This document shows, in pieces, positions 58,920 through 64,000 of a DNA stretch of 64,000 bases. Within the stretch, counting starts at the first letter, position 1; each line of letters begins with the position of its first letter. Below the pieces are notes generated by a model. That model saw only the letters and a program-made list of their open reading frames with translations. It ran no database searches and had not been told where the DNA came from. The stretch is from Streptomyces sp. P3 (GTDB taxonomy: Bacteria; Actinomycetota; Actinomycetes; Streptomycetales; Streptomycetaceae). Both the position numbers and the translations under genes were made by a program. Location of the stretch: contig JAFEKX020000001.1 of the NCBI GenBank assembly GCA_016893485.2, positions 5,845,501-5,909,500 on the forward strand. The letters run 5' to 3'.

Positions 58920-60136
58920 ATGAATGAGACAGCTGCTGTGCCGACCTCGCCCCTGCGGGCCCGTGCCGAGATCGATCTGGGCGCCCTGCGGGCCAATGTC
59001 CGCGCCCTGCGTGCCCTCGCGCCGGGCGCGGCCCTCATGGCCGTCGTCAAGTCCGACGCCTACGGCCATGGGGCCCTGGCGTGTGCCCGCGCGGCCGTCG
59101 AGGCGGGGGCGACCTGGCTCGGTACAGCGACGCCGGAGGAGGCCCTCGACCTGCGCGCCCGCGCCGGGCTGCCGGACGGCACGCGGATCATGTGCTGGCT
59201 GTGGACTCCGGGCGGACCCTGGCGCGAGGCCATCGAGGCCGATCTCGACGTGTCCCTCAGCGGGATGTGGGCCCTCCGAGAAGTCACCGCGGCCGCCCGT
59301 GCCGTCGGGCGTCCCGCGCGCGTGCAGCTCAAGGCGGACACCGGGCTCGGGCGCAACGGATGTCAGCCAGGAGCCGACTGGACCGAACTCGTCGGGGCCG
59401 CCCTGCGCGCCGAGGCCGAGGGGCTCGTCCGTGTCACCGGGCTCTGGTCGCACCTCGCCTGCGCCGACGAACCGGGACACCCCTCCATCGACGCCCAACT
59501 CGCCCTGTTCCGCGAGATGGTCACCTACGCGGAGACCCAGGGCGTACGCCCCGAGGTGCGGCACATCGCCAACTCGCCCGCCACCCTCACCCGCCCCGAC
59601 GCCCACTTCGACCTCGTCCGCACGGGTATCGCCGTCTACGGCATCTCGCCCAGCCCCGAGGTGGGCTCCCGGCCGACTTCGGCCTGCGCCCGGTGATGAC
59701 CCTGACCCTGAAGGCGTCCCTCGCCCTGGTGAAGCAGGTCCCGGGCGGACACGGCGTGAGCTACGGCCATCACTACATCACCCCGGGCGCCACCACCCTC
59801 GGCCTCGTCCCCGTGGGCTACGCGGACGGCATCCCGCGGCACGCCTCCGGCACCGGCCCGGTCCTCGTCGGCGGCAAGTGGCGCACGGTCGCGGGCCGGG
59901 TCGCCATGGACCAGTTCGTCGTGGACCTCGGAGGGGACGAGCCGGAGGCCGGTGACGAGGCGATCCTCTTCGGGCCCGGCGACCTCGGCGAGCCGACCGC
60001 CGAGGACTGGGCGCAGGCCGCGGGCACCATCGCCTACGAGATCGTGACCCGCATCGGAACACGCGTTCCTCGCGTCTACGTCAATGAGGCCGCCCCGGGT
60101 ATGGGGAAGGCGACACAGCGCAGGGCTTTGACGTGA
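58920..60136 (+). CDS. alr: alanine racemase
   Basis: Seen: ATG 58920 (NETAAVPTSPLRARAEIDLGALRAN). About 406 residues. MAVVKSDAYGHGALACARA contains the PLP Lys; RVQLKADTGLGRNG, GLWSHLACADEP and LVRTGIAVYG follow. The second active-site residue Tyr is in GVSYGHHYITPG, and VAMDQFVVDLG is near the end. It supplies D-alanine for the cell wall. One C is lost near 59672. The window's cell-wall genes (Rpf pair, L,D-transpeptidase) flank related steps. Followed 14 bases later by an alpha/beta hydrolase. Confidence 0.95.
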
Positions 60137-60149
60137 AGAGGAGCGGCAC

Positions 60150-61388
60150 GTGAGCGAGAGCAGTGCGGAGGCGGTCGCCGCGGTCGCCTCCGCCGCCACG
60201 GGGGTGGTCGGCAACTGGCGCAAGGCGACCGGTATCGCCGGTGCCGCGATAGGCGTGATCGCCGCCGGCGCCGCGGCCGGTGTCGCCATAGAGCGGATGA
60301 CCGTAGGCCGTGGGATGCGCGAGCGGGCCCGGCTCGCCCTCGACTCCACGGGACCGTACGGCTCGCTGCGCGGCACCCCCGGCACGGCACACGCAGACGA
60401 CGGCACCGAGCTGTACTACGAGGTCGACGACATCGAGCCGGACCTCGCCGTCACGCCCAAGCGCCGCCGCCTCTTCGGGCGCAAGGCCCCGGCCCCCGTC
60501 ACCGTCGTCTTCAGCCACGGCTACTGCCTCAACCAGGACTCCTGGCACTTCCAGCGTGCCGCCCTGCGCGGGATCGTGCGGACCGTGCACTGGGACCAGC
60601 GCAGCCACGGCCGCTCCGCGCGCGGGGTCGCGCAGCTGGAAGACGGCATGCCGCTCACCATCGACCAGTTGGGCCGCGACCTGAAGGCCGTGATCGACGC
60701 GGCCGTGCCCGAGGGCTCGATCGTGCTCGTCGGCCACTCCATGGGCGGCATGACGGTCATGGCCCTCGCCGACCAGTACCCCGACCTCATCCGCGACCGG
60801 GTCGTCGCCACCGCCTTCGTCGGTACGTCCTCCGGGCGGCTCGGCGAGGTCAACTTCGGCCTGCCCGTCGCCGGGGTCAACGCGGTACGGCGGATCCTGC
60901 CCGGCGTACTGAAGGCGCTCGGGCAGCAGGCCGCCCTGGTGGAGCGGGGGCGGCGGGCCACCGCCGATCTGTTCGCCGGGATCATCAAGCGGTACTCGTT
61001 CGCGTCCCGGGACGTCGATCCGGCGGTCGCGCGGTTCGCCGAGCGGATGATCGAGGGCACGCCCATCGACGTCGTCGCCGAGTTCTACCCGGCGTTCACC
61101 GACCACGACAAGACCGCCGCGCTCACCCACTTCAAGGACATGCCGGTGCTCGTCCTGGCCGGGATCGGCGATCTCGTGACGCCCAGTGAGCACAGCGAGG
61201 CCATCGCCGACCTGCTGCCGGACGCCGAGCTGGTGCTCGTGCCGGACGCCGGGCACCTGGTCATGCTGGAGCACCCGGAAGTGGTCACCGACCGCCTCGC
61301 CGACCTGCTCACCCGCGCGGGTGCCGTGCCCGCAGGGGCTACCGTAAGTGGCTATGGAAGCACCAGCAGCACCGCACAACGCGGCTGA
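60150..61388 (+). CDS. alpha/beta hydrolase, membrane-associated
   Basis: Seen: an intact frame of 412 residues from GTG 60150 behind GAGGAG. An N-terminal hydrophobic helix (GIAGAAIGVIAAGAAAGVAI) is present. The hydrolase core has VTVVFSHGYCLNQDSWHFQ (oxyanion), VHWDQRSHGRS, LVGHSMGGMTVMA (nucleophile Ser) and GIGDLVTPSEHSEAI (Asp region). VPDAGHLVMLEHPEV carries the catalytic His. Substrate unknown. In actinobacteria this gene is conserved between alr and tsaE. Its 3' end overlaps the tsaE start. Confidence 0.92.
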   Translation: MSESSAEAVAAVASAATGVVGNWRKATGIAGAAIGVIAAGAAAGVAIERMTVGRGMRERARLALDSTGPYGSLRGTPGTAHADDGTELYYEVDDIEPDLAVTPKRRRLFGRKAPAPVTVVFSHGYCLNQDSWHFQRAALRGIVRTVHWDQRSHGRSARGVAQLEDGMPLTIDQLGRDLKAVIDAAVPEGSIVLVGHSMGGMTVMALADQYPDLIRDRVVATAFVGTSSGRLGEVNFGLPVAGVNAVRRILPGVLKALGQQAALVERGRRATADLFAGIIKRYSFASRDVDPAVARFAERMIEGTPIDVVAEFYPAFTDHDKTAALTHFKDMPVLVLAGIGDLVTPSEHSEAIADLLPDAELVLVPDAGHLVMLEHPEVVTDRLADLLTRAGAVPAGATVSGYGSTSSTAQRG

Positions 61389-61874
61389 GCCCCTGTCCGT
61401 ATCGATCACCGTCAACTCCCCCGAGCAGATGCGGGAGTTGGGCCGCCGCCTGGCAAAACTGCTGCGCGCGGGCGACCTCGTGATGCTCACGGGCGAGCTG
61501 GGCGCCGGCAAGACCACCCTGACCCGGGGACTGGGCGAGGGGCTCGGGGTCCGGGGTGCGGTCACCTCGCCGACGTTCGTCATCGCGCGCGTGCACCCCT
61601 CGCTGGGGAGGGGCCGCCGCTGGTCCACGTCGACGCGTATCGCCTCGGCGGCGGGCTCGACGAGATGGAGGACCTCGATCTCGATGTCTCGCTGCCCGAG
61701 TCCGTGATCGTCGTGGAATGGGGTGAGGGCAAGGTCGAGGAGTTGACGGACGACCGGCTGTCCCTCGTCATCCACCGGGCCGTCGGCGACACCACCGACG
61801 AGGTACGGCATGTCACGGTCACCGGGCTCGGTGAGCGGTGGGCCTCCGTCGAACTCGGTGTGCTCGACGCCTGA
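61354..61874 (+). CDS. tsaE: tRNA t6A biosynthesis ATPase TsaE
   Basis: Seen: ATG 61354 (GTG 61348 possible), inside the end of the previous gene. A TACCGT -10 at 61340-61345 places the start two bases before the ATG. About 174 residues. P-loop GELGAGKTTLTRG, then VTSPTFVIARV and VHVDAYRLGG, with VIVVEWGE as Walker B-like region. TsaE assists TsaB/TsaD in making threonylcarbamoyl-A37 on tRNA. One base is lost near 61611. Confidence 0.93.
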
Positions 61875-61961
61875 CCCGGTGGCGCGGGGTGTGGGTTCCG
61901 ACAAGGTGTCGGCAAGATGTTGCGTTCCGGGTCCCGGGCGTGGTCACATGGTATCCAGTTG

Positions 61962-61983
61962 GTAGTTAGGTCTACCTAACTAC
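61962..61983. promoter_or_regulatory. perfect 22-bp palindrome
   Basis: GTAGTTAGGT (61962-61971), central CT, then ACCTAACTAC (61974-61983): arms are exact complements. The core TTAGGTNNACCTAA recalls TetR/MarR operators and loosely the iron-box of DtxR-type regulators, though the half-site spacing differs from the IdeR/DmdR consensus. It lies 28 bases before the next start codon. Confidence 0.7.
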
Positions 61984-62010
61984 GTCTGCCCCGGCTCACA
62001 GGAGGCGTCC

Positions 62011-62171
62011 ATGTCGGCTTCAGAGGATCAGCGTGAGTGGGCGCGGCCGTGTGCGGTGTCCATGCGGGAGTTGTTGGCTGCGGGGGAAGCGGCGCGGGCT
62101 GTATCTACCCGCCTCGGGCGCCGGAGCCTCTGGACGTGCCGGGCGAGCGGGCTCAGCGAGAAGCGGCGTAG
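62011..62171 (+). CDS. 53-residue small protein
   Basis: Seen: ATG 62011 with a perfect AGGAGG. The frame begins SASEDQREWARPCAVSMREL and continues LAAGEAARAVST. One C is missing near 62112; restoring it gives PPRAPEPLDVPGERAQREAA and a stop at 62171. Otherwise the frame runs on through repeats. The small size, strong ribosome site and adjacent perfect palindrome suggest a regulated small protein. No family recognised; a TetR/MarR-controlled gene is inferred. Confidence 0.65.
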
Positions 62172-62205
62172 TCGGTCGCCTGCCGGTCGGTGGGGGCTTG
62201 GCGCG

Positions 62206-62222
62206 CAGTTCCCCGCGCCCCT
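62206..62222. repeat. dispersed Streptomyces repeat
   Basis: CAGTTCCCCGCGCCCCT, a third occurrence of the element at 29115/29167 and 40011, here between convergent genes. Confidence 0.8.
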
Positions 62223-62253
62223 GGGTGGGTGGCCTGGGGCGTGTTTGATTCGT

Positions 62254-62814
62254 CTAGCGGATTACCACGATGTTCTGGCCGATCGTTGCGAATTCCCACA
62301 TGGCCGCGCCGTCGGCGATCGACTCGCGGATGCCGCCTGACTTCGTCGTGGGGTCGGGCTGTGCCGTTTCGCCGCTTACCGGCGCGCTGAAGCCGATGGC
62401 GACGCCCTCGGCGTTGGTGAAGCGGACTACGTGCTGGATGGGGGGTGCCGTCGGTGCCGAGGATGGCGTTCGAGCGGGAGGTCACCGGGTAGGTGCCCGT
62501 GGGCGGGTCGACCGTGCCGGGGGTGACCTTGAACGTGCGGGTGACCTTGTTGTTCTCGGCGACCAGCCACACCCGGTCGTCGTCCACCGAGTACACGACC
62601 CGCTCGCCACTGCCGGACTCGGTGGGCAGCGCGGCGGGGTTCTTCTTGTCGCGCGGGGCCTTCTTGGCGGCCACCGCGGCGGGCGCGGCGCTCGCGTGGG
62701 CCGCGTCCCCATCCCGGGCGGGACCGTCGCGGACGCCTGATAGGCGAGGAAACCGACCGTGGCGACGGCCGCCACGGTGAGCCCGGCCACGATTCCCGCG
62801 CTGCTGCCGGCCAT
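62254..62814 (-). CDS. exported L,D-transpeptidase-like protein lacking the catalytic Cys
   Basis: Seen: ATG 62814 (AGSSAGIVAGLTVAAVATVGFLAYQASA), an uncleaved anchor or signal. A Lys/Ala-rich linker (AAVAAKKAPRDKKNPAALP) follows, then VVYSVDDDRVWLVAENNKVTRTFKVTPG and PPTGTYPVTSRS, like a YkuD fold. The end is KSGGIRESIADGAAMWEFATIGQNIVVIR. The SHGC motif of active enzymes reads SGGIR here, so it is probably inactive. About 187 residues. Frame changes: one C lost near 62721, one C gained near 62445. Confidence 0.7.
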
Positions 62815-62966
62815 CGGCGCCCACCTCCGCGTCTCGTCCGTCCTGTGACGGTGTCCGTACGGTCCCGTACATCCCGTAAGTCCGGTGACCCTAGGTGACC
62901 GTAGCAGTCGGGGCCGGGGTGACCAGGGCGGCCGTGCTCGCGGCGCCGGAGCCGTAGGCTGTTTGC

Positions 62967-63623
62967 GTGCTCTTGCTCGCTCTGGATACCGCCACCCCCG
63001 CCGTCACCGTCGCCCTGCACGACGGCGAGGCCGTCATCGCCTCGTCGAGTCAGGTGGACGCGCGCCGCCACGGTGAGCTGCTGCTCCCCGCCGTCGACCA
63101 CGTGCTCGCCGAGGCGGGGGCTCAGGCTCGACGCCGTCACCGGAATCGTCGTGGGCATCGGCCCCGGCCCCTACACCGGACTGCGCGTCGGGTTGATGAC
63201 CGCCGACACCTTCGGCCTCGCGCTCGGCGTCCCCGTGCACGGTGTGTGCACGCTGGACGGCCTCGCCTACGCCGCCGACCTCGACGGCCCCTTCGTCGTG
63301 GCCACGGACGCGCGGCGCAAGGAGGTGTACTGGGCGCGCTACGCCGACTCGCGTACGAGGGTGACCGACCCGGCCGTCGACCGGCCCGCCGACATCGCCG
63401 ACGAGGTCGCGGGGCTGCCCGCGGTCGGCGCCGGTGCGCTGCTCTACCCGGACACCTTCCCGGCCGCGCACGAGCCGGAGCACGTGTCCGCCGCCGCGCT
63501 CGCCTCGCTGGCCGTCGAGAGACTCGCGGCGGGCGTCGAACTCCCCCCGCGCCCCGGCCGCTGTACCTGCGCAGGCCGGACGCCCAGGTGCCCAAGAACT
63601 ACAAGGTGGTCACCCCCAAGTGA
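62967..63623 (+). CDS. tsaB: tRNA t6A biosynthesis protein TsaB
   Basis: Seen: GTG 62967, exactly six bases after a TAGGCT -10 (62955-62960), probably leaderless. About 219 residues. LLALDTATPAVTVALHDG (actin-like first strand), VTGIVVGIGPGPYTGLRVGLMTA (glycoprotease family signature) and VATDARRKEVYWARY are typical. TsaB is the inactive partner of TsaD. Base losses lie near 63118 (a G run ahead of LDAVTG) and 63548. The stop overlaps the rimI start. Confidence 0.92.
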   Translation: MLLLALDTATPAVTVALHDGEAVIASSSQVDARRHGELLLPAVDHVLAEAGAQARRRHRNRRGHRPRPLHRTARRVDDRRHLRPRARRPRARCVHAGRPRLRRRPRRPLRRGHGRAAQGGVLGALRRLAYEGDRPGRRPARRHRRRGRGAARGRRRCAALPGHLPGRARAGARVRRRARLAGRRETRGGRRTPPAPRPLYLRRPDAQVPKNYKVVTPK

Positions 63624-64000
63624 CCGAATCCCTGAGCCCTCGGCTGCGCGAGATGCGCTGGTGGGACATCGATCCCGTGCTGGAACTGGAGAAGGACCTC
63701 TTCCCCGAGGACGCCTGGTCCCGGGGCATGTTCTGGTCCGAGCTGGCGCACGCGCGCGGCGCCGAGGCGACCCGGCGGTACCTGGTGGCCGAGGTGACCG
63801 GCGAGCAGTACGAGGGCGGTGTCCGGGTCATCGGCTACGCGGGTCTCGCCACCAACGGCGACCAGGCCGACGTCCAGACCATCGCCGTCGCCCGCGACCA
63901 CTGGGGCACCGGCCTCGGCGCCACCCTGCTGACCGAACTGCTCACCGCGGCAAGCGAGTTCGAGTGTGCCGAGGTCATGCTGGAGTGCCGCGTCGACAAC
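63620..64000 (+). CDS. rimI: ribosomal protein alanine N-acetyltransferase, truncated by window end
   Basis: Seen: GTG 63620 overlaps the tsaB stop. The 127 residues visible begin TESLSPRLREMRWWDIDPVLELEKDLFPEDAWSRGMFWSEL, a RimI hallmark. YLVAEV and VIGYAGLA follow, and the acetyl-CoA loop is VARDHWGTGLGATLLTELL. Transfers acetyl to the N-terminus of ribosomal protein S18. tsaD is expected next. Confidence 0.93.
   Translation, partial: MTESLSPRLREMRWWDIDPVLELEKDLFPEDAWSRGMFWSELAHARGAEATRRYLVAEVTGEQYEGGVRVIGYAGLATNGDQADVQTIAVARDHWGTGLGATLLTELLTAASEFECAEVMLECRVDN

Noticed and set aside
61962..61983. Assigning the palindrome as a DtxR/IdeR iron box
   Set aside because: The half-site TTAGGT matches, but the spacer is 2 bp rather than 7; kept as a generic operator.
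1..64000. CRISPR arrays, insertion sequences, prophage or integrase genes
   Set aside because: I looked for repeat-spacer patterns, transposase motifs and integrases on both strands and saw none.

Overview
This is a high-GC actinobacterial chromosome segment, almost certainly Streptomyces. The evidence is the strong G/C bias at third codon positions, frequent GTG starts, paired resuscitation-promoting factors, a c-di-AMP riboswitch before an rpf gene, a Rex-type operator before ndh, and a tRNA-Leu(UAA) gene that I recognise as bldA. The gene order matches, from memory, the S. coelicolor SCO31xx-SCO307x neighbourhood. From about 55.3 kb onward it matches the SCO474x neighbourhood (acpS-nnr-alr-tsaE-tsaB-rimI). 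The assembly carries roughly 70-80 single-base frameshifts, mostly losses and a few gains in short C or G runs. They also hit housekeeping genes (enolase, alanine racemase, DivIC/FtsB, MazG), so I read them as sequencing error. Broken genes are annotated as CDS over their reconstructed span, with the shift positions given. Layout: 0-6.4 kb holds a lipoprotein fragment, a duplicated-domain surface protein, an HTH-methylase-specificity fusion, a membrane protein and a cytosolic Ser/Thr kinase. 6.4-13 kb holds a secreted DUF1906 protein, a SurA-like lipoprotein, a cluster of three DnaA boxes before mazG, a CYP107-like P450, rpfC and riboswitch-controlled rpfA. 13.3-17 kb holds eno, a DivIC/FtsB-like gene, a DUF501 gene and ppx. 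17-25.2 kb holds a quinone oxidoreductase, ndh, a cyclopropane-fatty-acid synthase and an FtsX-type ABC exporter. Then come bldA and pobA. 27.4-38.9 kb holds a Bax-inhibitor membrane protein, small hypothetical proteins, a thiolase, an SGNH hydrolase, cystathionine beta-synthase, a flavin reductase with an aldo/keto reductase, a double-length Lrp/AsnC regulator and a beta-carbonic anhydrase. 39-42.4 kb is a glycine-betaine-type ABC operon. 42.5-48 kb holds an aromatic amino acid lyase coupled to an RpiR regulator, then a set of roadblock/LC7 genes, one with a TTA codon. 48-55.2 kb holds a PLP decarboxylase and the hut operon (hutU, an M20 amidohydrolase, hutF, hutI). 55.3-64 kb is a cell-envelope and tRNA-t6A block (acpS, nnr, an L,D-transpeptidase, alr, an alpha/beta hydrolase, tsaE, a 53-aa protein behind a perfect palindrome, tsaB, rimI). 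The genes link as follows. Rpf proteins, the L,D-transpeptidase and alr serve peptidoglycan turnover. The DivIC/FtsB-like protein serves septation. bldA would gate any TTA-containing gene, and the only one I found by eye is the roadblock gene at 47.6-48.0 kb. The hut genes convert urocanate to N-formylglutamate, with the M20 enzyme a plausible final deformylase.
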